Part shown: positions 25,694-37,586 of the stretch, in pieces
Layout: the number at the start of each line of letters is the position of its first letter
How positions within the stretch are numbered: position 1 is the stretch's first letter
Assembly: GCA_023055355.1 (NCBI GenBank)
Contig: JALJCS010000037.1
Span: 3,162,001-3,226,000 of the forward strand
Direction of reading: 5' to 3'
Source: Agelaius tricolor
Lineage: Eukaryota > Chordata > Aves > Passeriformes > Icteridae
Length of the DNA stretch: 64,000 nt
Position numbers and translations under genes: made by a program
The notes under the pieces: model-generated
What the model was told of the DNA's origin: nothing
Seen by the model: only the letters and a program-made list of their open reading frames with translations
Databases searched by the model: none

Positions 25694-26141
25694 TGATCCC
25701 TCAGGATTTGAGCTTTTATATTTTCCATATACTTGTAATCCTGCAGCTCTTTAGTGTGTAACTCCAAACTCCACACACAGTGGGAGCTGCTGCTGCTTTC
25801 CCATTTGGGGCAGACACAACAATTCCTCTCCAGGCCTGGCAATCAAGGACCCCTCACTGCCTCAGGCCCCAGAGATGGGAACAAAAGGGAGTTTTGGGGG
25901 GAGCAAACCTGGGATAAATGACTTCATTAACTGAAGCTGTAATTGGCAGATTAACCCCCAATATGCAAATGGACCAAACTTATAAAAGTGTGAAACCTGT
26001 GACCCCCTCATCCATTTTGGGTGTAGTCCCTGGGGGGCTTTGCCTGCCTGAAATGTACCTGAAGGCCTTCAATAAATATACCTGCTTTTTATTGCCTTAA
26101 TTTTTTTCTGGCCTCTGTTTTTAAGTAGCCTGAAAAAGGCA
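25694..26141 (+). mobile_element. LTR, family C (copy 1)
   Basis: It starts TGATCCCTCAGGATTTGAGC and ends CCTGAAAAAGGCA. It contains TATAAAAGTGTG and AATAAATATACC. The same element lies inverted at 37587-38029. The ends resemble those of family B, so the two families are probably related. Confidence 0.88.
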
Positions 26142-26784
26142 TTACCTGCCCCAGGTGATCACACAAAACAGAGGTGTGGCACACCCAGGACAGAGCAGTT
26201 CTAAGGACAGCACATTGTCTCCAGCTCAGCCAGATGAGTAAACCCTGGCAGCAACCATCACTCTGCACTGCCTGGGCTGGAAATACCTCAGGCTTCACCA
26301 TAAATATTTGAGGACATGACAAGCAGCATTTTTCACACTCCAGAGGCGCAGACTCCCAGGATCCCAATGCATCACTCTGGGAGCGTGGCCTCTCTGGCCA
26401 GAATTCCGGCTGTCTCACCACCCTCAGCGCTCCCCCTGCCTGGATCTGTGCCAAAAAGCACTTAGCCTTGAAATAAGTTCAATCATCTTCCTCCCAGCAT
26501 CCCAGGATAATGTTTATCCTCTTTGCATTGTGTAATCCAAAGCATCAAAACAGTTCAGCAATGTATTGTGTGGCATCATGCAGCTCATTAGCAGGCAAAA
26601 TTAATACCCGAGCTGTAGGAAACCCCATAATCCCAGCAGGCTGTGGGAAATGCTGGGAGCTGGCAGGGGAACAGCAGCAGGAGGAGAAAAACAGCATTGA
26701 AGGGGCTACTGAGGGAGGGAACACTGGGAAGACAAAGTTGGGATGGGATGGGGATGGGGTATATCAGGGCAGTGGGTCCCTGGC

Positions 26785-27085
26785 CAGGTAATAATTGACA
26801 TAGATTTAATGCATTTCAGAAGGCTACTAATAATCTCTTTTAAGAAACCCATACTTTTATAACCTAGTTTGTTACAGGTGGACTTAATTGGTCCTTTACT
26901 TAAAACACCATCACCATTGGCCAATTAAGAAACCACCCTTGGGTAAACAAATCTCCATAACACATTCCACATGTGCACAACAACAGGTGCAGCAGGTTAA
27001 GATGAGAATTGTTTCTCATTCTTTTCTCTGATCTTCTCACAGCCTTCCCCAGAAAGGCCTGGGAAAGTTGTGTTTCTCTCTCTGT
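26785..27085 (-). mobile_element. Solo LTR, family-A relative
   Basis: The minus strand carries CACATGTGGAATGTGTTATG, GAGATTTGTTTACCC and GTAGCCTTCTGAAATGC, matching the LTR copies at 33741 and 34173. The boundaries are approximate. Confidence 0.75.
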
Positions 27086-28620
27086 GGCCAGAGAGCTGCT
27101 GCCCCAGGGGATGGGATGGGGTTGAGGATGAGGTACCCAGCCCTTGGGGACACAGGATAATAAACCCAGAACTAAATCAGAAAAAGCTTCACTGTGGGGC
27201 AGCGCTTCTCAGGCACATGTGGGGTTTTTTCCCTCCTTGCTGCAAGCCATGGGCAGAGTTCAATAAAAAATTCATGGGAATCATCCCAGGGTGTTTTGTG
27301 GCCAGAAGGGAAGCTGTGACATCCTAAGCAGCAAATGAGCCTGTGTTTGAGGGATGCAGGAGGGCAGCTGGGGTCAGCACCTCCTGCCATGGTTTGCAGT
27401 CAGAACAATCTTGTGGTGCCACCAGAGGCAGCCAATCTTTTGTTGTTGTTGTTTTGGGGGGTTTTTGTTTGGTTTTTTTTCTGTTTTTTTTTTTTTTTTT
27501 GGTGGAAAAGTTGTATTCCCCTGTATTGCTCCCTAGATCACAAACAAAGAGTTTACAAATGATTTAATAAAATTAACCTCCCACTGCAGTCAGCACAGAA
27601 AGATGTTCCATGGGAAATACGTTATGGACACAAATTCCTAAATATTTTCACCACTGCAGTTGTTCCACTCTTAGAAAATGCCACCTCAATTTTTGGGAAG
27701 TAAGGTGCCCCAGCTTTTGAAACAGGGATAGCATCACCCAATGATGGCCTGGAGGGATGGGCAAGCAAAACTTGAAGCAGGTGTCAAATCTTCTAATTCC
27801 ACCTAGTTTTCAATTATTTACTTTTATCATTTATATTTCCCCCTTTTTTGTGTGTGTCTGTGACTGGGGAGTCACCCCAGCACAATTCCCAGCACATGGA
27901 TGGGCAGAACACAGCCATGCTCTGAATTCCAGAATTCCACAAGCAGAAGGAAATGAGCTCCTGGATGTTCTTGGGATCAAAAGGGAGAGGAATTTCTCCT
28001 CCTGCTCTCCTGGCCCTGTGCAGTCCTGAGCTCCCAAATCAGTTGTGACACTCAGCAAAAGCTCTGCAGAAGGAAATAATCTGTATTTTTCTGCTCTATT
28101 GGGTTCTGCAGGGCTGCTGAGTTTCCTTGGTTCACAGAACAACCAAGCACCAGGGAAGGAAAATAGAAAGGGGAGGAGTACAAAGTGAGGAACAGGGAGG
28201 AAAATCCCCCACAAGGGACACAAAACCACTGCTCCAGTGGATGCTGAGTCCTGCTGGAGAGCCCCAGATATTCCAGAAAAACCAACCAAACTCCCTGGAT
28301 TTCAGGAGCTGCTTCAATCACAGCTCCCTTGACCACTGCACCACTCCAGGAACTCTCACTGCCCCTGAATACAACACAGAATTCCCTGTATTTCCTGTAT
28401 TTCTGTGATACACTTCCTTTATTTTCCAGTGCTCTCCAGCCTGGCAAGGAGGAGCTGATCCCAGTTTCCCCAGTCAGAGCCCCACCTTTGGCACTGGGGT
28501 GAGCAGGTCCAGCCCAGCACCCACCAGGAATCAGCTGGGGCCCAAGACTGGGGCTCATTTCTATATTCTGTCTTTTCCAAACTTCCACATCTCCCATCAC
28601 TTCCCTGCCTTTGCTGTGCT

Positions 28621-28860
28621 ACAGAATCATGGAATCCTTCAGGTTGGAAAAGGCCTCTAAAATCAGCAAATCCAACCATCAGCCATGGCCTCAAGTGCCA
28701 TTTCCACACATTTTTTGAACATTTCCAGGGATGCTGACACCCTGGGCAGCCCATTCCAATGCTCCCCAAGCCTTTCCATGAAAAAACTCTTCTTATATCC
28801 AACCTAAGCCTCCCCTGGCATAACTTGAGGCCATTTCCTCTGATCCTGTCTCATAATTCC
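28621..28860 (-). mobile_element. CR1 LINE fragment
   Basis: AGAATCATGGAATCCTTCAG then GTTGGAAAAGGCCTCTAAAA, followed by CCCTGGGCAGCCCATTCCAA, is the inverted CR1 3' end. Confidence 0.88.
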
Positions 28861-29446
28861 AGAAGAATCAGCAGAGAGGGAAGGTTGTTTGCTCTTTATT
28901 TCAACACAGGTTTCATCTCTTGTTGCACATTTTGGGAGCAGGTGATTCTGGGCATCCCAACAGGGTCAGTTTTCCAAGATTTCCTCAAACAGGCAAACCC
29001 AGGAGCCAAACCCACTCATAACTGGTATCTGCTCAGTGTTGATATGGATTCACAAATAATTCCAGAAAAGCAGAAAATTCCATCAAGATTTATGGCAAAA
29101 CTCTCACAATTTAAGAAGAAGCTGAATAATTTGTTGTCATTTTTGATTTAGGCAGGGTTGGACAGGCTTGGAGCAGGAACTGGAGCTGATGCTGTCCCTG
29201 GGATGTGGTGGCTTCAGGTCCTTGAGTGAAGCTCTGTCCTATGGAAGTTAACTTCTCCATGTCTTTCTCCATGCAGAAACCCAGGCAAACAATAACTCCA
29301 AATTAAATTTCTCTTTTTTTTTCCTTTTTTTTCCCCACGGTGCTGTCTGGGCTTTTGGCTGCAGAGCACATTGCCAACAGTCTCTGCTTTCTGACTGAAA
29401 AGGGTTTTCCTTTTTTCTGGTGTCTTCTATCACTCCTCCACTTGGA

Positions 29447-29622
29447 TATAGAATCATGGAATGGTCTGGGTTTAAAAGGACTTTAAATCCCATCCTGTGC
29501 CACCCCTGCCATGGCAGGGACACCTCCCACTGTGCCAGGTGCTCCCAGCCCTGTCCAGCCTGGCCTTGGGCACTGCCCCAGCTGCTCTGGGCCTCCCCAC
29601 CCTCACTGGGAAGGATTTTTAT
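29447..29622 (-). mobile_element. CR1 LINE 3' fragment
   Basis: ATAGAATCATGGAATGGTCT followed by CCCTGCCATGGCAGGGACAC and TCCAGCCTGGCCTTGGGCAC is the inverted CR1 3' end. Confidence 0.88.
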
Positions 29623-30118
29623 CCATTTTATATTTTTTTTTCCTTCCCTGCTCAGCAGCTCCGAGCCCACCAGGAGCCCTGTGCTCCACACCTGTGCTGT
29701 GATGTTTATTTCCTCAGCCTCTCCCCAGGAATTATTCCAGGCAAGGACGTCAAACCACTCTGTGAAACAGAAATGAAAGGCTCCCTTCTGTGAGGAAGAT
29801 TTTCTCATCCTCACCACTAACAAAGGGAATCCTGCCCAGAGCTGTTTTTAGGAGGAGATACACATTTATATAATATTCATATTTTGCCCCAAGCAACAAG
29901 AGGCTTTCAGGAGAGTCAGACAGAGGTCTCCAGCTCCTGCTCACCAAACCCCTTTGATTCCAGCACAAAGGAGCAGGAGCCTGCAGGATTTTGGGCTGGT
30001 TTCAATCTCACTGTGGAACAAGGGAAATGAGGCACCTAATGAGCCACACTCAGCCCTGCTGGGGTAAGCCCTGAAAATCAGCCATCAGACAGAGCCTCTG
30101 ATACACCAGGATGCCCTA

Positions 30119-30285
30119 TAAATGGATTTGATCAATTATTAATGGATTTGGTCAGTTATTGATCAGTTACAAATGGATTTGGCCAGTTATTGATCAGTTA
30201 CAAATGGATTTGGCCAGTTATTGATCAGTTATAAATGGATTTGACCAGTTATTGATCAGTTACAAATGGCTTTGATCAGCTACTG
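30119..30285. repeat. 31-bp minisatellite, about five copies
   Basis: The unit AAATGGATTTGGCCAGTTAT then TGATCAGTTAC repeats about five times, with the first and last copies degenerate. Confidence 0.92.
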
Positions 30286-31344
30286 ATTGTGATGATTATT
30301 CCTGCCCTGAAGGGTGTGACACAACCTCACCCACAGCCCTCTCCCCTCCTCAGACACCACTGCTCTGCAGCCCACAGCCTGTGCTTTGAGGAGGAAAATA
30401 GTAACAAAATAATACAAATCAGCATTGATATGTTCTTTGGAAAACACTTTCCTTTCTCCAGCCACTCAAAAAAAGAAGAGGAAAGGTGCAGCACTGAAGG
30501 GCTTTTACCACACATCAGCAACAACTCATTTTTATTTCCCCTGCTGCCAAGAGGCAGGAAAAAAAATCCAGATTTTAACACATTTCTATGATCTCAATCA
30601 CCTGCATGATCTAAGAAGAAACTCAGTGCAGAATGAGGTGCCAAAGTCTGAGAGCTTTATAGTCCTGGAGTGTGTTAATTCCAGATCACATCTCCCCAGA
30701 TGCTGGGAATGTTCCAGCTTCAGACTTGGCACCTTGATTCCTGCAAAGGCCCAAACCCAAACCTCAGTTGCAACAAAGTCCAAATTCCTGGCTGACCCCT
30801 GGTTTTGAACATCAAGGGACCAGCATGTCCCCAAAATCCAGATATTGGCTCAAGCAAGCAGAGATCAAACAAACAAAACAAGTCAACAAAAAAAACAGTG
30901 CAAGAAAACAAAAAAACAGCAAAAAAAAAAAAAAAATCCCAAACCTGAGATCTTTTAATTGCCTTGAGTTTGAGCTTCCCCTTTCCCCAGGCTGCATCAG
31001 TGGCATTATCCACATTTCCATGTCCCACTCCAGCATTTTATTGGCACCAGCAGGTTCCTGGTGGCATTTCAAGGCAGCACAGAAGTGTTGGCTGTACTGA
31101 CCCAAATCAGTCTAATTCCACAAATGTGGGTTCAGAATCATCTCAGTGCAGGGTTTTCCACCAGCCTGTCCCCCCACCCTAGGGCTGTACAGAAATATTC
31201 CCCTGCAGGGAGAGGACAGGGTGGGATACGTGGGAAGGGGACACAGCAGGATGTGTCACCCATCTCTCTCAGTAATATCCCCCTAAAATCAACACTTCTT
31301 CCCTTTTAATACCCAGGTGGGGACAGCAATTCAGAGTGTCTTAC

Positions 31345-31448
31345 CCTGATAGGACGCCCAGCACCAAGTTGAGCATGAAGAAAGAGCCAATGATGATGAG
31401 AGGGATGAAGTAAAGCCAATTCCAGGTGTTTCCTGCAGCGTCGTTCGT
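31345..31448 (-). CDS. CACNA1B: CACNA1B exon 7: segment IS6 of Cav2.2
   Basis: This 104-bp exon encodes [11 protein letters not shown] followed by the inner pore helix IS6, which ends [12 protein letters not shown]. The helix lines the repeat-I side of the pore and forms part of the activation gate. The acceptor is TTTCCAG before ACGAAC. The donor is TCAGG followed by GTAAGA, leaving two bases (GG) that join the T at the start of exon 8 to form glycine. The length equals that of the homologous IS6 exon across high-voltage-activated channel genes (established knowledge). That exon is duplicated and mutually exclusive in the L-type genes CACNA1C and CACNA1D. A decayed copy of this exon lies about 3.7 kb upstream in the transcript, at 35044-35127. 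Confidence 0.95.
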
Positions 31449-31984
31449 CTGGAAACAAAGGGAGAAGGGAGAGACAAACACAAGAGTTATTTCACTTGGA
31501 GAGAAAACACCACCCAGAACCTGCAGGGCAGAGGAGATTCCCCTTGGCATTCCACAGGAGTGCCCACCACTGATGTCCTGGTCAGTCCTGCTGTGTTCAG
31601 CAGCTGCAATTCCAGCCAAAGAACTGATTGTCCCAACATCCACACCATGGGTTTTCCTCAGCTCCAGTGGGGAGAGCCCTCTGCTGTCTCTGATGGGGGG
31701 ATGGAGTTCACAGGTGACACCAGGCTGGGTGGGATGTGCATGTGCTGGAGGGCAGCAGGCCCTGCCCAGGGTCACACCATGGGGTCACACCATGGCCTGA
31801 GGGTCAGCAAGGGTCCTGTCCTTGGGTCACAGCTCCAGGCTGGGGCTGGAAAGCTGGGAAAGGCCTTGGGGTGCTGTAACAGTGGCTGGACATGAGCCCA
31901 GGTGGGCAAGAGGCCAATGGCACCTGGGTTGTCCCAGCCATGGTGTGTCCAGCAGGACCAGAGCAGTGACCACCCCGGTGCTGG

Positions 31985-32405
31985 GGAACCTCAAATCCTG
32001 TCTCCAGTCCTGGGCTCCTCAAGAAGGACCTTGAGGGGCTGGAGCTTGTCCAGGGAAGGGGCTGGAGCCCCAGGAGAGGCTGAGGGAGCTGGGCAGGGGC
32101 TCAGCCTGGAGCAAAGGAGGCTCAGGGGGCCCTTGTGGCTCTGCACAGCTCCTGACAGGAGGGCACAGCCAGGGGGGTCGGGCTGTGCTCCAGGGAACAG
32201 GGACAGGAGCAGAGGGAACAGCCTCAGGCTGGGCCAGGGGAGGTTTAGATTGGACATTAGGGAAAATTCCTTCATGGAAATGCTGCCCAGAGCAGTGGTG
32301 GAGTCCCATCCCTGAAGGGATTTAAAAGCAGTATAGGGGACATGGTGAGTTTAAAAGCAGTGCTGGGGGAATGATGACTTTAAAGGCCTTTTCCAACCTA
32401 AACAA
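31985..32405 (+). mobile_element. CR1 LINE 3' fragment
   Basis: The segment reads CTGGAGCAAAGGAGGCTCAG, GGAACAGCCTCAGGCTGGGC and ATTAGGGAAAATTCCTTCAT. It ends near GGCCTTTTCCAACCTAAAC. This is the CR1 3' region in plus orientation. Confidence 0.9.
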
Positions 32406-32962
32406 TTCCTCAGTCCAGGCTGACCCTGCTGCAGGACCAAGCCCATTTTTAGGTGGCCTAACCCTGTGCAGGCTCCCTGCTCCTCCCTCCCCAGCTCAGC
32501 TCTAACTCCTAGCTCCACATTTCCATCTGAATGGAGCCACTCCAGCAGGGAACCACAGCCTTCCCTAAAGCCAGGCTGCAGTTCAGCCCAGGATCTGCTC
32601 ACACCCAGACAAGGAGTCTGCAAGAAACCCAGGATTTCTGGAATGCTGGAATTCCACATCTGCTCACTCAGCACCTCGGTCTCCTGCCAGCCAAACCCAC
32701 CCTGAGAAGGCAGCAGTGGCAGATGAACAGGAGGGGAGGGTGGTGCAGTTTGTGACAAAGTTTCTGCATTCATCAGCCATGAGGGAGCTCTTTGGGGAAG
32801 TGCTGAACAGGAGAATGCCACATGGCCATTGACAGAATCCCAGTGCTGAGGAAAATGCAAATTCCTCTCTTGTGCGGGAAGAATGCAGCAATCTGAAGAT
32901 CTGATGTTGGGTGGAAGGAAAAGGAGAAGGGGAGCAAAAAGGAAAGTAAAGACCTAAACACA

Positions 32963-33740
32963 TTCTTCTCATCCTTCTCCCTCCTCCTACAGAGGGTAAA
33001 AAACACCAGGAACCCTGGGCTCACCTCCCTGCCCAAAGGCAGAGCCTACAGAGAAGAGCTCAAACACCACCTGGCAAAAACAGCATTAATTCTGATATTG
33101 GTGCTTTAACTTATTATCTTATATATATCTTATATCTTATCTTATTATGACTTATTATCTTTCTGATGCTTTCTGGTCACTCTTCCCAATCACATTCCCA
33201 AGAGTAATTTTGCTTGCAGGATTCACAGAAGGAAATGCTTTAAATTTGCTTTACCTCAGCCATGTATGTACCTGGTGCCACCTGAAAAGTCTCTGTGTAA
33301 GAAGTCACCCAATAAACAGGCAAAACCTACATCACAGCATTTCTGACAGGTGATAACATTTATTGCACTGACACAAGTAAATTCTTGCATTCTCCTTGTC
33401 CTTTTGCAGAGGGTAAAAAAACCCAGGAACCCTGAGCTCGGCTCCCTCCCCAAAAACTGCTTTCAAACACCAGCTGGCAAAGACTGTGTTCATTCTAATT
33501 GATATTGGTGCCTTTAACTTATTATCTATGCTGCTTTTGGCCAGTGTTCCCAATCATATTTTCAAGAATAATTTTGCTTGCAGGACTCAGAAAAGGAAGC
33601 ACTTTCAATGTGTTTTACCTCAGCTGTGCATGTACCTGCTGCCACCTCAAAAGTCTCTGTATGAGAAGTCACCCAATGAAGAGCAAACCCCAAACTGTCA
33701 GAGTATTTCTCACAAGTGATTTATAACATTTATATATCAA
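32963..33740. repeat. 417-bp tandem duplication
   Basis: CAGAGGGTAAAAAACACCAG at 32990 recurs as CAGAGGGTAAAAAAACCCAG at 33407. The similarity continues through GATATTGGTGC, TAATTTTGCTTGCAGGA, CACCTGAAAAGTCTCTGT and GAAGTCACCCAAT. The period is about 417 bp. The second unit runs into the LTR at 33741. Confidence 0.88.
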
Positions 33741-34085
33741 TGCAGGGAGCCCCCAGCCAGGGAATAATGTGCTCTGACTCCGTGATTCAGAAGGCTGAAC
33801 AATTATTTATTAAGCTAGATTATATTACACTACATACTATACTCTACTCTATACTATACTACAAAACTACACTAAAGAAAAACCCATGACTCTTTCCACA
33901 CAGTCACAACACAGCTTTGACCCAACTGCTCAATCAGTCCAAACAACCATCAGCAGAGTCCAATTAACAAACTCTCTTCACTAAACAATCTCCATAACAC
34001 ATTCCACATGTGTTAAACAACAGGAGCAGCAAACAGAGATAAGAATTGTTTTCTCTTCTGTCTCTGAGCTTTCTCACTGCCTTCC
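33741..34085 (-). mobile_element. LTR, family-A relative, truncated copy
   Basis: It matches 34173-34500 closely, from TGCAGGGAGCCCCCAGCCAG through the TTTATTAAG and TACTATAC stretches. It breaks off near GCCTTCCTCACTGC, where it joins a copied flank. Confidence 0.82.
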
Positions 34086-34172
34086 TCACTGCTGTTCACC
34101 CAATGAACAGCAACCCCCAAACTGTCAGAGTATTTCTCACAGGTGATAACATTTATAACATTTATATATCAA

Positions 34173-34568
34173 TGCAGGGAGCCCCCAGCCAGGGAATAAT
34201 GTGTGCTGGCTCCATGATTCAGAAGGCTGAACAATTATTTATTAAGTTAGATTATATTGCACTACATACAATACTATATACTATACTACTAAACTATACT
34301 ACACTAAACTGTACTATATTAAAGAAAAACCCATGACTCTTTCCACACAGTCACAACACAGCTTTGACCCAGTTGGTCAATCAGTCCAAACAACCATCAG
34401 CAGAATCCAATTAACAAACTCTCTTCACTAAACAATCTCCATAACACATTCCACATGTGCCAAACAAGAGGAGCAGCAAATAGAGATAAGAATTTTCTCT
34501 TTCTGAGCTTTCTCACTGCCTTCCTCAGGAAAAATCCTGGAAGAGAGAATTCTGTCTCTTTGTGTTCA
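34173..34568 (-). mobile_element. LTR, family-A relative, full copy
   Basis: The minus strand reads from TGAACACAAAGAGACAG to CCCTGGCTGGGGGCTCCC then TGCA. About 75 bp of flank (ACCCAATGAA, AAACTGTCAGAGTATTTCTC) is copied along with it, so both LTR copies are part of a 432-bp duplication. Confidence 0.85.
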
Positions 34569-35043
34569 AAGAGTATGTGAATACCACAATTTATATAGAA
34601 CATTTATAGCTCTGACACAAGTAAATGCCCCCGAGGTTTGTTAATAGGGTGCATATCTGCACAAATCCTTCCTCCAGGATCAAACATGAGACCAGCATCT
34701 CCCCAAATAGCAAACACCTCTCAGGAATGGCTGTGTCAGTTGATCAGTGACTCAGAGGAGAGGAATGGGCACTCAGCAACTTCACCACAATCCCCCTGCT
34801 CAAGGTGAGGGACAAATGGATCTGAGGAGAAACAGCCCAGAGCAGAAATGCAGGGATGGCTCTGAGCTGCCCAATTAGGGTTTTGAAGGCCTTTGGAATA
34901 GCTGACATGCCACCCCAATTCTTCATTCCCTGGTTTGGCTTTCCATTCTTCTCTCTCTTTGCTTTCAGCTCTCTCCTTGCCCTGCATCTCTGCAGCTGGG
35001 CTCAGAGGGAACAGGGAAACTCATCCTCAGTGCTTCCTTCCCA

Positions 35044-35127
35044 ACATGAGGGATAAAGGAGCCAGTGATGATGAGAGGGATGAAGTAAAGCCAATTCCAG
35101 GGGTTGCCTGTGACATCATTTGTCTGG
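35044..35127 (-). pseudogene. CACNA1B: Decayed second copy of the IS6 exon (exon 7 relic)
   Basis: On the minus strand this segment reads [11 protein letters not shown] followed by [12 protein letters not shown], then loses the frame. Over its central 66 bases it matches exon 7 (31385-31450) with about nine differences, by my hand alignment. A 40-base core is identical, and about half of the differences are silent. The copy keeps a pyrimidine-rich tract and CAG acceptor before ACAAATGAT. After the SF codons it carries about four extra bases and then diverges, so the gating end of the helix (NLVLGVLSG) and the splice donor are missing. I infer a tandem exon duplication that has since decayed. 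It lies upstream of the real exon 7 within intron 6. Confidence 0.85.
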
Positions 35128-35742
35128 AAACAGAGAAAAAGGAGGAGTGGGGAAGTGTCTGGGGCAATTTTATATTTAGGGTTTTATATGTTCTTCAGCT
35201 CTGATCTGCTGATCAAACATCTCTGCTTGCAGCAAGCAGATCCCATCCAGGGAGGGCTCGATGTTCCCTTGCAGCTCAGGACATTCCATGGTTCTGTGAG
35301 GCTGGGAATGCTGTCAGCAGCCAAGGGGGGCTGCAGGAGGGAACAGATGGGAGAAGGGAAAAGCACACAAACATGCAAAGGGAGTGCAGTGGGTTCACTG
35401 CTGACAAATGATCATTTATCATTTATTTCTCCATTTGAAGCCCAAACTTGGCGACAGATCCACAATTCCATGCCATGATCAAAGCCCTTAAAAATGAAAT
35501 GTGTTGAAATACAACCAATTACCCACCCTGCCCTGATCATCTGCTGGGTTACCTCCTGCTCAGGGCAGGGCAGGGGCTGGCTCTGTTTGCTCTGCCTCAC
35601 TCACGAGGATCCAGGACAAACTCCCCTTTGGATATGGGGACAAACACCAGGCAAAAGTGTTGACAAAGTGCTCCTGAGAAAGCACAGCCTCCTTGGATGT
35701 GCAGCACCTTTCCCAGGGCTCCCAAGTGTGACAGATGAGTAA

Positions 35743-36264
35743 TGTCATGGTTGACTCTCACAATTAAAAGGCAAATATCCTGTATATATGTAAGGAGAAG
35801 TTTTATAGATTTATAGTTTTTATTTTATGGATTTATAGGTTTTGTTTTATAGACTTATAGTTAAGTTTTACCACAATTAAAAGGTAAATATCATGTATAT
35901 ATGTTAGGAGAAGTTTTGTAGATTTACAGTTATGTTTTACCCCCCTCGTGTTGTTATCAGGGGTGCCCTGGGTTTGGGACATTTGGGAGGGCTGGCTTGC
36001 TGCTATGGCCACAGCTGACCTCCAAAAAAGATGTCAGGAAGTGAATTCCACCACTGGAGAGTGAAGAAGGAGTCGATGGACAGAACTTTGGGGGGCTAAA
36101 GGGTTAAAAGGTGAAGCCTCCATTGTGTGGGTGAGCACATGGCAGGAAAAATCCTCTGCTCCCCACACTGTAATATTGTCTCTATTCAGTCTTCTGTTGT
36201 ATTTTTTGATAAGGTTTTAATAAACCTTTTAAATGTGTTGGAAGTGACTCTCATTTCTCACACA
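35743..36264 (+). mobile_element. LTR, family F
   Basis: It starts TGTCATGGTTGACTCTCAC and ends near CTCATTTCTCACACA. It has a late TTTTAATAAACC. An internal stretch beginning CAATTAAAAGG is duplicated at about 35761 and 35874. The boundaries are approximate. Confidence 0.75.
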
Positions 36265-37000
36265 AGTGAGCTGGAACCCAAGCACAGGGTACAGCCCCAG
36301 CTCTGCCACAGGGAGAGGCTTTAACCACTCAAAACCTGTTTGCTGCCAGCAAAACCAAACTCCTTCCCCCAGGGAAAGCCCCCAGAGTCTCACAGGCAGC
36401 TCTGTCTGCCCTGAGCCCTTCATCCACAGAGCCACTGAGCTCCAGGCTCACTCATTAAGCAGAAGGAGCCAAGAGATCAAATCAATTTTTATGTTTCAGC
36501 TACAACATTTCACTGCTGTAACGTCTGGCAGTCTGTCAGTGCCACTTGTGCCCACAGAGATGTAACAGGAGGGCAAGAGAAATGAAATACTCAACACAAC
36601 GTGCCAGAATTACAGCCAGAAATTCAGGAGGGGCTCACAGAGGGCTCTCACACTGCTCCTGAGCCTTCTGGTTAAAAACAGCCATGGGGCTCTTCACAAG
36701 CACCCCTGAGCAGTGCCCACACCCAGCCCCAGGAATGCCCTGGGCATGGAAAGATCCACAGCCCCTAAATGTGACAGCACAAGGCTCCCACAGCTGCACA
36801 GAGGGAAACTGAGGCAGCTCAGGGGCACTTTCAGGGCCACAGTGATCTCACCTCAAACATCTAAAGCCCACACAAACTCTGCACCCCTGGAGTGCTCTCC
36901 CTAAAATTCTGAGCTCTGCTCAGCCCCAGCTGCTCCCACCCCTGACCTGGCAATTGTAGCAGGACACACCCAGCAAGGTAAAATACCCAAATATCCTTAA

Positions 37001-37453
37001 TACCTTGTGCAGACTGGCCTAGAACAGAGGCTGGACAGAGCTAAAGGATAAAGCAGGGATTTATTAAAAGCCCCAATGGATCCACCTTGGGCAGCACAAG
37101 AGCCCAGCCTGGGCTGCACCCAAGATGAACCAAAATGGTCCCAAAATGCACGGCCGGGCACGGGGTCTCTCCCTTGGATCAGTTCTGCTCCATTTGCATC
37201 TTGCAGTTCATTGTCCCATCCCAGCTTTAGCCCCTGCAGTCCCACCCTGCTTGTTTTTCTCTCTCCAGCCCACGGGGTTTGTGCTCTTGGGCTGAGATTT
37301 GGATCATTTGTCCTTGGTGCCCAGCTGGAGCAGGAATTGTTTTGTCTCCCTGCTCTGTGCACAGAGCTCAGCATCCCCTGATGTGAAGCTCAGACCCACA
37401 TACTAAAGCAGCACAGAATGTGAAAAATAGAAAAGCCAAAACCTGAGGCATCA
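37001..37453 (-). mobile_element. Solo LTR, family B (copy 2)
   Basis: Minus-strand TGATGCCTCAGG to CTGCACAAGGTA, with TTTAATAAATCCC near the end. It is very similar to 15896-16372. Confidence 0.84.
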
Positions 37454-37586
37454 CCCAATTCCTAAACCCCCAGAGCATCTCTCTAGGCTGTTTCAGGTGA
37501 CTCTGCTCCATCAGCCCCCCGGAGCTGCTGTCCCTGTCCACAGCTGGGTGTCACAGGACAGCCTTTCTCTGTTCTCTCCCTGGTGC

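Noticed and set aside
31426..31800. Plus-strand open frame over exon 7, similar to another at 35104-35478
   Set aside because: The similarity is the reverse complement of exon 7 and its relic, and the plus-strand frame has no coding support.
33741..34568. Paired LTRs as a possible provirus
   Set aside because: The copies are direct duplicates with copied flank and almost no sequence between them. There is no internal retroviral region.
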